Shown here: positions 53,813 to 63,063 of the stretch, in pieces
How the letters are laid out: the number at the start of each line of letters is the position of its first letter
Position numbering within the stretch: the stretch's first letter is position 1
Origin: Sporomusa sphaeroides DSM 2875
GTDB taxonomy: Bacteria; Bacillota; Negativicutes; Sporomusales; Sporomusaceae
Reading direction: 5' to 3'
Assembly (NCBI RefSeq): GCF_001941975.2
Contig: NZ_CP146991.1
Span: forward strand, 1,598,524 to 1,662,523
DNA: 64,000 nucleotides
Translations under genes and position numbers: made by a program
Notes under the pieces: model-generated
What the model saw: only the letters and a program-made list of their open reading frames with translations
Told to the model about the DNA's origin: nothing
The model's database searches: none

Positions 53813-54382
53813 ATGAAAATAGTTCTGGCATCATCGTCGCCCCGGCGGCAGCAGCTGCTGGAGTTAATCGGTCTTACATTTACGATTGTTGTCAGCCAAA
53901 TTGAGGAAGATAATGCTAAAGACCTGCCGCCTCACGAATTGGCGATAGGTCAGGCACGCGATAAAGCCATGGATGTTAGTAAACAGGTTGCCGGAGATGC
54001 CGTAGTCATTGGGGCTGACACTATTGTGGTTTTGGACGGGAAGGTATTTGGCAAACCGGTGGACAGGCAGGATGCTGTCAGAATGCTCACAGCTCTTGCC
54101 GGCAGAGAGCATACGGTTATTTCCGGCGTGGCAGTGGTCAGAGGCGGCCGGGTGTTCACTGGTTTCAGTGCGACTGCCGTTACCCTCAGACCGCTGTCAG
54201 TTACTCAAATCGAGCGATATGTGGATAACGGCGAACCGATGGACAAAGCCGGCGCTTATGCGATTCAAGGGCGGGGAACACTGCTGGTGGAAAGCATTAA
54301 TGGCTGCTATAATAATGTGGTGGGTTTACCGCTTGTTTTGCTGTCAAAACTATTAGGACAGGCTGGAGTAGAACTGTTATGA
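53813..54382 (+). CDS. maf: Maf-family nucleotide pyrophosphatase
   Basis: A 189-residue Maf protein that hydrolyses non-canonical or modified nucleoside triphosphates (house-cleaning; dTTP/UTP-type). The start LASSSPRRQQLLEL, the GADTIVVLDGKVFGKP motif (near 66), and GKPVDRQDAVRMLTALAG are typical. It overlaps radC by four bases (ATGA). AGGAGG precedes the ATG. Start of the maf-radC-mreBCD cell-shape operon. Confidence 0.95.
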   Translation: MKIVLASSSPRRQQLLELIGLTFTIVVSQIEEDNAKDLPPHELAIGQARDKAMDVSKQVAGDAVVIGADTIVVLDGKVFGKPVDRQDAVRMLTALAGREHTVISGVAVVRGGRVFTGFSATAVTLRPLSVTQIERYVDNGEPMDKAGAYAIQGRGTLLVESINGCYNNVVGLPLVLLSKLLGQAGVELL

Positions 54383-55068
54383 CTGTAGATAAACAGTTAA
54401 TGATGAAAGAACTGCCTGAGACGGAAAGGCCGCGCGAAAAAATGCTTGCCAAGGGAGCCAAAGCTCTTAGTAATGCCGAGTTATTGGCGATACTTCTCCG
54501 CACAGGCACGAAAAATATGCCGGTTAACCGGCTTGCTGAACAACTGTTAGTTAAATATGAATTGTCCGGCCTTGGCAGCATATCACCACAGGAATTGAGC
54601 AAAACTGCAGGCATCGGCTTAGTCAAAGCCGTTACGGTGGTGGCTGCCATAGAACTGGGCTGCCGGCTGAGCCGGAAAGAGCCGGCAGAACGTCCGGTAA
54701 TAAGGAATCCGCGTGATGCCGCAGATTTGATGATGCCGGAGCTGAGATATCAGACAAAAGAGCATTTTGTTGCCTTGCTTTTGTCCACCAAGAATCATGT
54801 TATTGCCCGGGCAATTATCTCTGTCGGCAGTTTAAATGCTTCTATTGTTCATCCGCGGGAACTTTTCCGGGAAGCCATCAGTTACAGTGCGGCATCGGTT
54901 GTCCTGGTGCATAACCACCCCAGCGGTGATCCGACTCCCAGCAGGGAAGATATCGCATTGACGAAACAACTGGTGGAAGCCGGAACAGTACTGAATATTT
55001 CCGTACTTGACCATGTAATAATCGGCGATGGCAAGTATGTTAGTTTTAAGGAAAAGGGAATAATATAA
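54379..55068 (+). CDS. radC: RadC/MPN-domain protein
   Basis: A 229-residue RadC. It has an N-terminal helix-hairpin-helix region (ELLAILLRTGT; AGIGLVKA near 75) and a C-terminal JAB/MPN fold with the metal motif HNHPSGDPTPSREDI near 180. The name RadC is historical; a DNA-repair role is not proven. It sits in the usual maf-radC-mreB order. Confidence 0.93.
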   Translation: MTVDKQLMMKELPETERPREKMLAKGAKALSNAELLAILLRTGTKNMPVNRLAEQLLVKYELSGLGSISPQELSKTAGIGLVKAVTVVAAIELGCRLSRKEPAERPVIRNPRDAADLMMPELRYQTKEHFVALLLSTKNHVIARAIISVGSLNASIVHPRELFREAISYSAASVVLVHNHPSGDPTPSREDIALTKQLVEAGTVLNISVLDHVIIGDGKYVSFKEKGII

Positions 55069-55080
55069 TAGGTTTTCTAA

Positions 55081-56142
<1,062 letters not shown>

Positions 56143-56182
56143 TTCTCGTAGCTGGAATTATTGTAAGGAAGGGGCCCGGAAA

Positions 56183-57097
56183 GTGCGATTCATTCACAAA
56201 AAGGCGGTCATTCTCTTAGTGGCGGTGCTTACCGTCTTTTTGCTGGCCGGTACTGTAGCCAAAGGGAAATATCAGTTTGCTTTTATGGAGCAGACTGTAA
56301 TTACATTGTTAACTCCGATCGAATATGTATTAGGCAAACTTGGGTTTGCTATACGTCACACAAGTTCTTTTACCAGACAAATTATGACAGTGTATCGTGA
56401 TAATCAGGCGCTGAAAGCTGAAAATGAGGGACTGCGCCAAAAAGATGTTAATACTACGGAGATTTTGGCAGAGAATGCGCGATTGCGGGGTATGCTGGAT
56501 TACAAAAAAACTGTTCCGCAGTTTGATTTTATCACCGCGCAAGTAATTGCCCGTGATCCGGGAACATGGACCAGCATAATTATCATAAACCGTGGTGCTG
56601 CCGATGGGATAGCAAAGGATATGGCGGTGGTAACTGCCCAAGGACTTGTTGGCAATGTCGTAACCGTTTATAATAATGCTGCCAAAGTGCAGCTCATCCT
56701 GGACCCGCGGAGCGCGGTCGGCTGCCTGGTGCAACGGCCTGAGTCGCGGGTAGCTGGTATTGTTGAAGGCAGTACCTTTAATTCGCACGCACCGCGAATG
56801 ATTAATATTGCCCGTGACGCCGATGTAATCAAGGGTGATAAGATCATTACCTCCGGTTTCGGCGGTATATATCCCAAAGGTTTATTAGTTGGTGAAGTTA
56901 TGGATATTGTTAATGATGAAGGCGGATTGTTAAAATATGCTGTCTTGAAGCCGGCAGTAGATTTTGATAGACTAGAAGAGGTATTAATCATCGTACAGTC
57001 GCGCGAAGTGCAACTTGTGCCGTCGGCGGCTGCTCCCACTACACCGGGGCAAACCTGGTCTAGTTCGCCTGTACAGCCGAAAGGGGCAGGTCAATGA
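56183..57097 (+). CDS. mreC: Rod-shape protein MreC
   Basis: A 304-residue protein with one N-terminal membrane span (about 8-26), a coiled coil (about 65-105) and the two-barrel MreC core (VIARDPGTWTSIIIINRGA; LILDPRSAVGCLV; GIYPKGLLVGEV). It ends in a Pro/Ser/Thr-rich tail. GTG start at 56183 with AAGGAAGGGG ahead; the stop overlaps mreD by four bases. Confidence 0.93.
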   Translation: MRFIHKKAVILLVAVLTVFLLAGTVAKGKYQFAFMEQTVITLLTPIEYVLGKLGFAIRHTSSFTRQIMTVYRDNQALKAENEGLRQKDVNTTEILAENARLRGMLDYKKTVPQFDFITAQVIARDPGTWTSIIIINRGAADGIAKDMAVVTAQGLVGNVVTVYNNAAKVQLILDPRSAVGCLVQRPESRVAGIVEGSTFNSHAPRMINIARDADVIKGDKIITSGFGGIYPKGLLVGEVMDIVNDEGGLLKYAVLKPAVDFDRLEEVLIIVQSREVQLVPSAAAPTTPGQTWSSSPVQPKGAGQ

Positions 57098-57588
57098 GAA
57101 CAATAGTCGTCTGGGCCGGGTTACTTCTAGGCACTATTGCTGTTCAGTCTGTCTTACTGCCATTAATTTTTAGCAATGGGACTAAACCTGATATATTGTT
57201 AATTATTGTTGTAGCCAGCGGTTTGCTTGCCGGCCGGGAGCGGGGTGTTGGTATCGGTTTTTTTGCAGGTGTAATGCAGGACTTTGCGTCAGGCAATATT
57301 TTCGGCTTGAACACCTTATCGAAGATGGCTACAGGCTATATAGCCGGCTTGGCTGAACGCAAGGTATTTAAAGAAAGTATGGTATTGCCGGTATTGGCGA
57401 TTACCATGGCTACTTTCTTTAACAGCGTGAGCATGCAGGCTCTGCTTTTGCTGTTGGGTTACAAGGTGGAGCTTATTCCTATGCTGCAATATCAGCTATT
57501 ACCTTCCTTGGCCTATAATATTTTGTTTTGTATTCCGATTCACCGGCTGATTTACCGGATTACTTTCGGTAACCGCAGTCAATTTTGA
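57094..57588 (+). CDS. mreD: Rod-shape protein MreD
   Basis: A 164-residue protein with about five membrane spans. PDILLIIVVASGLLAGRERG and GFFAGVMQDFASGNIFGLNT match the MreD family. It works with MreC in the elongasome. It is coupled to mreC by the ATGA overlap. Confidence 0.92.
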   Translation: MRTIVVWAGLLLGTIAVQSVLLPLIFSNGTKPDILLIIVVASGLLAGRERGVGIGFFAGVMQDFASGNIFGLNTLSKMATGYIAGLAERKVFKESMVLPVLAITMATFFNSVSMQALLLLLGYKVELIPMLQYQLLPSLAYNILFCIPIHRLIYRITFGNRSQF

Positions 57589-57649
57589 AACAGCAAATTA
57601 ATTCTCTGGTATGTCAGTTCGTTGGTATTCTTGGAAGGGAGATTGTCGG

Positions 57650-59482
57650 ATGCTTGCTAAACGTGAATATGGCAGACTAGAGATTTTTGGTATAATTATC
57701 ATTTTCATATTTGTTGCCTTAGTATCTCGTCTTGGCTATCTGCAAATGGCACAAGGTCAATACTACGGACAGCTGGCTGACGGCAACCGCATCAGGCTTA
57801 TTCCCATTATGGCCCCACGGGGCGTTTTTTATGACCGGAATGGCGTAATGCTGGTATCGAATCGTCCGGGTTTCACCATATCTTTACTGCCCATTAACGG
57901 GCCGGTTCCCGATGAAGTTATCGGCAAGCTGGCTGTTATCCTTAACCTCAATGCAGAAGAGATTAAAGGGAAATTATCTCAGAAAACCGGCTCATTTGAA
58001 CCTATCCGGGTCAAAACCGATGTCGGTCCTGAAATTGTTACCAAAATTGAAGAACGGCGCTCAGAATTGCCTGGGGTTGTTATTGAAATTCAGCCGCTGC
58101 GAAATTATATTAATAATGAGCTTGCCGCTCATATTTTTGGTTATGTCGGCGAGATTAATGAGACAGAGCTGGAAAGCGGCAAAGCCCAGGGGTATAAAGC
58201 GAGAGATATTGTCGGCAAATTTGGTTTAGAAAGAGTGTATGACAAAGAAATTCGCGGTACTGACGGCGGCAACCAGGTGGAGGTTGACGCTAATGGCCGT
58301 CCGGTACAGGTAATTGGCAAGAAGGACCCGATACCTGGCAATAACTTAGTGCTGACAATTGATCAGCGAATCCAAAAGGCGGCCGAAGCGGCCATTGATG
58401 AACAGCTGATTTATCTGCAGACCAAAGCAGGCTACACCAATGCCAAAGCCGCCGCTGCCGTAGTCTTGAACCCGAAGACCGGGGAAGTTTTGGCCATGGT
58501 AAGTCGTCCGACCTTTAATCCTAATGCATTTAATGGCGGTATCTCCAGTAAAGACTGGAAATTACTTAACGAGAATCCGCATCACCCGATGGATAACAAA
58601 GCGATAGCCGGTGTATATCCGCCAGGCTCAACCTTTAAAATTATTACCGGTGCGGCGGCATTAGAGCTTGGAAAAGTAACACCGGAAGAAAAAATCCTTG
58701 ATACCGGCACGCACTGGATTATCCCCAAAGGTAATGCTATGGGGGAAGCTTTGGGATGGATTAACTTCCGTGAAGCCTTGTCTAAATCGGATAATGTGTA
58801 CTTTTATGAGATGGGTAATCGGTTGGGTATTGATAATCTGGAAAAGTTTGCCCGCATGTTTGGCTTGGGTGCCTATACCGGAATCAATTTGCCGGGGGAA
58901 TCGGACGGTCTGGTGGCCAACCGGCGGTATAAAGAAAAAGTGTATGGAGAAGACTGGTATTTATCAGAGACCTTTGATGCTGCCATTGGGCAAGGCTTTC
59001 AATTGGCAACGCCGCTCCAAATGGCTGTGGTTATTGGTCAGGTTGCCAACGACGGTCAGCGTTATAAGCCGCAACTGGTTAGCAGGATTACCGGCCCTAA
59101 TGGCGAGGTTATAAAAACCTTTGAGCCGGAAAAAACAGGTCAGGTGATTCTGGCCGAGAGCAATTGGACTCTTATCCAGGAATCGTTGCGGGAAGTTGCC
59201 CAGGAAGGTGGTACTGCGGCCACTGCGTTTGGAGATTTTCCTGTTGCCATTGCCGGAAAAACAGGTACATCGGAAAATTCTCATGGCAGTGACCATGGCT
59301 GGTTTGTAGGCTATGGTCCTTATGAAGATCCGCGGGTGGCAGTTGCTATTATTGTTGAACAAGGCGGTTTTGGTTCATCATCGGCAGTACCTATTGCCAA
59401 AAAAATTATGGAAGCAGCTTTTAATATTAACCAGACTCCGGCTGAAGCGGCTAAAATATACCGGCCGCAGACGGCGTTATAA
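57650..59482 (+). CDS. mrdA: Penicillin-binding protein 2 (elongasome transpeptidase)
   Basis: A 610-residue class B PBP. An N-terminal membrane span (about 11-30) and pedestal region lead into the transpeptidase domain with SxxK in PPGSTFKI near 332, SxN in SKSDNVYF near 385 and KTG in AGKTGTSE near 538. It crosslinks side-wall peptidoglycan with RodA. ATG at 57650 with GGAAGGGAG ahead; the ATG at 57611 lacks a site. The next gene in most genomes would be min or rodA; here an insertion lies between. Confidence 0.94.
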   Translation: MLAKREYGRLEIFGIIIIFIFVALVSRLGYLQMAQGQYYGQLADGNRIRLIPIMAPRGVFYDRNGVMLVSNRPGFTISLLPINGPVPDEVIGKLAVILNLNAEEIKGKLSQKTGSFEPIRVKTDVGPEIVTKIEERRSELPGVVIEIQPLRNYINNELAAHIFGYVGEINETELESGKAQGYKARDIVGKFGLERVYDKEIRGTDGGNQVEVDANGRPVQVIGKKDPIPGNNLVLTIDQRIQKAAEAAIDEQLIYLQTKAGYTNAKAAAAVVLNPKTGEVLAMVSRPTFNPNAFNGGISSKDWKLLNENPHHPMDNKAIAGVYPPGSTFKIITGAAALELGKVTPEEKILDTGTHWIIPKGNAMGEALGWINFREALSKSDNVYFYEMGNRLGIDNLEKFARMFGLGAYTGINLPGESDGLVANRRYKEKVYGEDWYLSETFDAAIGQGFQLATPLQMAVVIGQVANDGQRYKPQLVSRITGPNGEVIKTFEPEKTGQVILAESNWTLIQESLREVAQEGGTAATAFGDFPVAIAGKTGTSENSHGSDHGWFVGYGPYEDPRVAVAIIVEQGGFGSSSAVPIAKKIMEAAFNINQTPAEAAKIYRPQTAL

Positions 59483-59494
59483 CCAGATAAAAGA

Positions 59495-59537
59495 AAACAT
59501 GGGGCTAGACTTTATCAGTCTAGCTTCATGTTTTTTT
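59495..59537 (+). terminator. Terminator after mrdA
   Basis: AAACATGGGGCTAGACT / AGTCTAGCTTCATGTTT with a two-base mismatch pair inside, loop TTATC, then a T-run. Confidence 0.88.
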
Positions 59538-59595
59538 AGTTTAACAGAGTTTATAAGTTTGGTTCGCCAACACAAAGCCCGGCGCGGGCGGCCGT

Positions 59596-59632
59596 CATAC
59601 AACGCTGCGACGCTGGTGCTTAACCTCCGCTT
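59596..59632. repeat. Short dispersed repeat, copy B
   Basis: CATACAACGCTGCGACGCTGG then TGCTTAACC and TCCGCTT. Similar to copy A at 52291-52328. It is part of the repeat block between mrdA and the symporter gene. Confidence 0.6.
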
Positions 59633-59737
59633 GTGTATAACAGCCGCCCGCGCCTCAGTACTATTGACGTTTGGCCAGGAAGCGTCGGTAACCCCCGTAA
59701 CCTCCTCGGCCATTGCCGGAAAAAGCGTTCCGTAGGA

Positions 59738-59823
59738 GAAAAGCCGGGTGGTATTCCGTTAAAAAATCCGTACTGTTTGAGCGCAGCGAGTTTACGGATT
59801 TTAGGAATACCACCCGGCTTTTC
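59738..59823. repeat. Long palindromic repeat unit
   Basis: The outer arms are 20-bp perfect reverse complements (GAAAAGCCGGGTGGTATTCC at 59738-59757 and its complement at 59804-59823). The inner arms are 10-bp perfect (AAAATCCGTA at 59763, TACGGATTTT at 59793). The top loop holds GAGCGCAGCGAG. It resembles REP/MITE-like units; no gene is needed to explain it. A further perfect stem TTACTTTTGG / CCAAAAGTAA is at 59856-59882. Confidence 0.8.
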
Positions 59824-59961
59824 AGCTTTTGGAGGCTTCGGGCCTAGACTTTTTGTTACTTTTGGGGCGATGCCAAAAGTAAGACCGCGACGCTTGATTC
59901 CTGAATTATCTGATATGCGTAAAGTCAAAGGACTACGTCAGCGGTTTTGCTTACCCCATAT

Positions 59962-60930
59962 TTAGGTTGCACCCTGGTCTTTATTGCCTGTAGACCCAAA
60001 AAAGTAAGGAATGATGGCTGCAAATGGCTGCTGGTATAAAATTGTCATAGTTACCGGTATAGCGACAGCATGGGGAAAGAAGGTTAAAGCCAGCACCACG
60101 CCGAAACTGGCATTACGCAAGCCAACACAATAAATCATGGCCAGCGCCACTTCACGTGAGCGGTTTTTAAAGACCCAAGAACCCAGATAACCCATGGCAT
60201 AGCCCAGCGCCACCAGGAACATGGTTACCAGGACGATTTTAAGGGTCGACAAGTCCCAGGCGATATCTGGTCCAACTAAAGCGGCATTAATAAATATAAC
60301 GGCAAAGAAGGCCAGCTTGGCAATAAAATTGCCAATAACCTTAAGCGACTTGGGCAGCATATCGCTGCGGCCATGATCATGAATCAGCATACCGGCTATA
60401 CTTGGGATGGTAATCATCGCAAATAACTGAACCATCATTTGCAGGTAATCAATTTGCAATGTCTGCCCAATGACGGCCTTAAAGAAAAAGGGTAACATGA
60501 CAGGCACCAGCAATGTATCAAGGGTGACGGCAACCAGGGCAACAGACACGCTGCCACCGGTTAAAGCCGTCCAAATGACAGACGTCACACCAATGGGAGT
60601 GGAGGCGGCTATTAAATAGCCTAACTGGGTATAAGGATCGCCGCTGAAAAAGAACAGTCCTGCCAGCCAGGCAATACATGGGGATACAACATGTATTAAT
60701 ACCAGTATCCAGAGCGGAATAACCGGTTTTTTTAAGACTCGTAAAAATTCTTTTAAACTTGTACCAAGTGCGGTAACAAACGTCATATAACCAAAGGAAC
60801 CAACTACGGTCGCCCGCAGGGCGGGAGAATCGGGAAGCGGTATTAAAAACCCGGCTATCAGGCCGGAAAGTACGATAAAGAACATATGCTGTCCCAGCCA
60901 GGCAGTAATTTTTGCCAAAAAGTTAATCAC
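59962..60930 (-). CDS. Bile-acid/Na+ symporter family transporter
   Basis: A 322-residue polytopic protein (about ten spans) of the SBF-like BASS family. Typical stretches are FVTALGTSLKEFLRVLKKP, ASTPIGVTSVIWTALTGG (near 108-125) and IYCVGLRNASFGVVLALTFFP. Family members move organic acids such as pyruvate or bile acids with Na+. GTG start at 60930 with GGAGG seven bases ahead on the minus strand. It is the only minus-strand gene in the right half and splits the cell-shape cluster. Substrate unknown. Confidence 0.88.
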   Translation of the reverse strand: MINFLAKITAWLGQHMFFIVLSGLIAGFLIPLPDSPALRATVVGSFGYMTFVTALGTSLKEFLRVLKKPVIPLWILVLIHVVSPCIAWLAGLFFFSGDPYTQLGYLIAASTPIGVTSVIWTALTGGSVSVALVAVTLDTLLVPVMLPFFFKAVIGQTLQIDYLQMMVQLFAMITIPSIAGMLIHDHGRSDMLPKSLKVIGNFIAKLAFFAVIFINAALVGPDIAWDLSTLKIVLVTMFLVALGYAMGYLGSWVFKNRSREVALAMIYCVGLRNASFGVVLALTFFPHAVAIPVTMTILYQQPFAAIIPYFFGSTGNKDQGAT

Positions 60931-61157
60931 GTTATAGCCTCCAATACAATACTAAAGTACTATATTCCAGCTTATATGGGACATACCCTTTTTAGCTGTT
61001 AACAGGATATGCCTCCTGATAAGAACGATACGGTTTGGTATCGCTTTGCCGTTGCCCGCCGGAAGCACAGGTTTGCCGGTACACCTGTGCTTGCAAAAAG
61101 CTTTACTATGTTGTGTATATAGTTTGCAGGAAATTTGGGAAATAGGGCGAATTTTAG

Positions 61158-61188
61158 TTGACATATGGGTAATAATTTATGGTAAAAT
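61158..61188 (+). promoter_or_regulatory. Possible min operon promoter
   Basis: TTGACA (61158-61163) and TAAAAT (61183-61188) with a long 19-base spacer, just ahead of minC. The stem AAGCACAGGT / ACCTGTGCTT at 61063-61092 lies upstream and may end the opposite or upstream transcript. Confidence 0.45.
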
Positions 61189-61200
61189 TTAGGAGAAGAT

Positions 61201-61857
61201 ATGCGGGAGGATGTAGTTTTTAAAGGAAGTAAAGACGGCCTTGAATTGGTACTGAACCAAACGGCTGATTTTACCGCCATATTGGAACAGTTAAAAGAAA
61301 AGTTGGAGTCGGCTGCCTACTTTTTTACCGGCAGCACCGGCGTCAAAGTGTCATCCGGCACCAATACATTAACCGGTGATGAACGAAGGCAGCTAATCAG
61401 CCTGCTGGCCGGTTATGGACTTGCCTTACATGACCGGCCTGAGCCCCTGCCACCCGAAATATCGCCTCAGGATAATAGCTGCGGGGAAGCTGCTCTATAC
61501 CGGCAGGAGAACGAAGGCGGACAAACGTTAATCATATCAAGAACGCTCAGAAGCGGTCAGAAGGTAGTATTTGACGGTTCTGTCATCGTTATGGGAGACG
61601 TTAATCCCGGTTCTGAAATTATTGCCAGCGGCAATATTACTGTTCAGGGAACCTGCAGAGGCTTAGCACACGCCGGCGCCAACGGCGATCAAGCGGCGGT
61701 TATTACGGCTGATAAGCTAATCGCAGGCCAGCTAAGAATCGCCGGACTTATTGCGCGTGCACCTGACAACCAGGATGTGCCTGCCTACCGGGAAACAGCC
61801 CGGATTGACGGTGGAGTTGTTGTGATTGGACCGGCAGACGATGTAAAGATTACATAG
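61201..61857 (+). CDS. minC: Septum site-determining protein MinC
   Basis: A 218-residue MinC. The N-terminal domain (about 1-90) leads through a linker into the C-terminal beta-helix (LRSGQKVVFDGSVIVMGDVN; GSEIIASGNITVQGTCRGLAHAG; AGQLRIAGLIARAP). It blocks FtsZ assembly where MinD recruits it. AGGAG five bases before the ATG. Confidence 0.93.
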   Translation: MREDVVFKGSKDGLELVLNQTADFTAILEQLKEKLESAAYFFTGSTGVKVSSGTNTLTGDERRQLISLLAGYGLALHDRPEPLPPEISPQDNSCGEAALYRQENEGGQTLIISRTLRSGQKVVFDGSVIVMGDVNPGSEIIASGNITVQGTCRGLAHAGANGDQAAVITADKLIAGQLRIAGLIARAPDNQDVPAYRETARIDGGVVVIGPADDVKIT

Positions 61858-61868
61858 GAGGTACATAG

Positions 61869-62660
61869 ATGGGGGAAGTAATAGTTATTACGTCAGGAAA
61901 AGGCGGCGTAGGAAAAACGACGACAACCGCTAATATAGGTACTGGTTTTGCTCTTCAGGGCAAAAAAGTTGTTTTAGTTGATGCCGATATCGGCTTAAGG
62001 AATCTTGATGTAGTTATGGGGCTTGAAAATAGAATTGTCTATGATTTAGTTGACGTGACTGAGGGTAACTGCCGCTTAAAGCAGGCACTGATCAGGGACA
62101 AGCGGTACGAGACACTCTACCTGCTGCCTGCTGCCCAAACCAGAGATAAAAACGCCGTTACGCCAGACCAAATGCAGCAGTTATGCAAAGACTTGGCGCA
62201 AGAATTTGACTATGTAATTATTGATTGTCCGGCAGGTATTGAACAAGGGTTTAAAAATGCCATTGCCGGTGCAGACCGCGCCATTATTGTTACCACACCG
62301 GAAGTGTCGGCTGTTCGCGACGCGGATAGAATTATCGGCTTGTTAGAGTCAGAAGGCAAGCACAACCCTAAGCTGATTGTTAACCGTATCCGGCCACTCA
62401 TGGTCAAAAAGGGCGACATGATGGATATTGACGATATCATCGAGATCTTAGCTGTTGATTTATTGGGAATCATTCCTGAAGATGAGTACATTGTCATATC
62501 TACCAACAGGGGCGAGCCTGCCGTTGTCAACAACTCCGCCCTGGCCAGTACGGCTTACCGCAACATCGTGCGCCGCCTGACAGGCGAAAATGTTCCGCTC
62601 ATGGTTCTTGAGACGAATGAGAGTTTATGGGGCAAGTTTAAAAAAGTGTTGGGATTGTAA
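61869..62660 (+). CDS. minD: Septum site-determining ATPase MinD
   Basis: A 263-residue MinD. Deviant Walker A SGKGGVGKTTTTAN at residue 8, DADIGLRNLDVVMGLENR near 40, DCPAGIEQGF near 117. The C-terminal amphipathic helix (NESLWGKFKKVLG) is the membrane-targeting sequence. AGGAGG precedes the ATG, 12 bases after minC. Confidence 0.96.
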   Translation: MGEVIVITSGKGGVGKTTTTANIGTGFALQGKKVVLVDADIGLRNLDVVMGLENRIVYDLVDVTEGNCRLKQALIRDKRYETLYLLPAAQTRDKNAVTPDQMQQLCKDLAQEFDYVIIDCPAGIEQGFKNAIAGADRAIIVTTPEVSAVRDADRIIGLLESEGKHNPKLIVNRIRPLMVKKGDMMDIDDIIEILAVDLLGIIPEDEYIVISTNRGEPAVVNNSALASTAYRNIVRRLTGENVPLMVLETNESLWGKFKKVLGL

Positions 62661-62682
62661 ATAATGGGTCTAGGAGGAGAAA

Positions 62683-62961
62683 ATGTTGTTTGAACTTATT
62701 CAAAAGCTGTTTGGCCGAGAAGCGCAAGGTTCGAAAAATATTGCAAAAGAACGTTTGAGATTTGTTCTGGTGCATGACCGGGTTAATGTATCACCACAGT
62801 TTATGGAAGTTATAAAAGATGATATGATTAAAGTTATCTCTAACTATATGGATATTAATGAAACCGAAATGGAAATAAATTTGACCCGGACTAACACCCA
62901 GGTGGCATTGGTTGCTAATATTCCGGTAAACCGCATGAAACGGACCATGCCGGGAGAGTAG
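62683..62961 (+). CDS. minE: Cell division topological factor MinE
   Basis: A 92-residue MinE. The anti-MinCD helix part (SKNIAKERLRFVLVHDRV, about 18-35) and the dimer domain that follows are seen. MinE presence implies pole-to-pole oscillation and not the DivIVA system of Bacillus. AGGAGG precedes the ATG. Confidence 0.93.
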   Translation: MLFELIQKLFGREAQGSKNIAKERLRFVLVHDRVNVSPQFMEVIKDDMIKVISNYMDINETEMEINLTRTNTQVALVANIPVNRMKRTMPGE

Positions 62962-63063
62962 GGAAAGTAAGATTGATGGCGGCCTCTTACGGCAGCATAC
63001 TGGACGCGGGCAGAAAATACTATTATAATATATAAGATATTGTTAGAGAGAGGTCACTAGGTT

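Noticed and set aside
59633-59965. 110-residue ORF in the repeat block
   Set aside because: It runs through both arms of the palindromic repeat, so its protein is an accident of the repeat.
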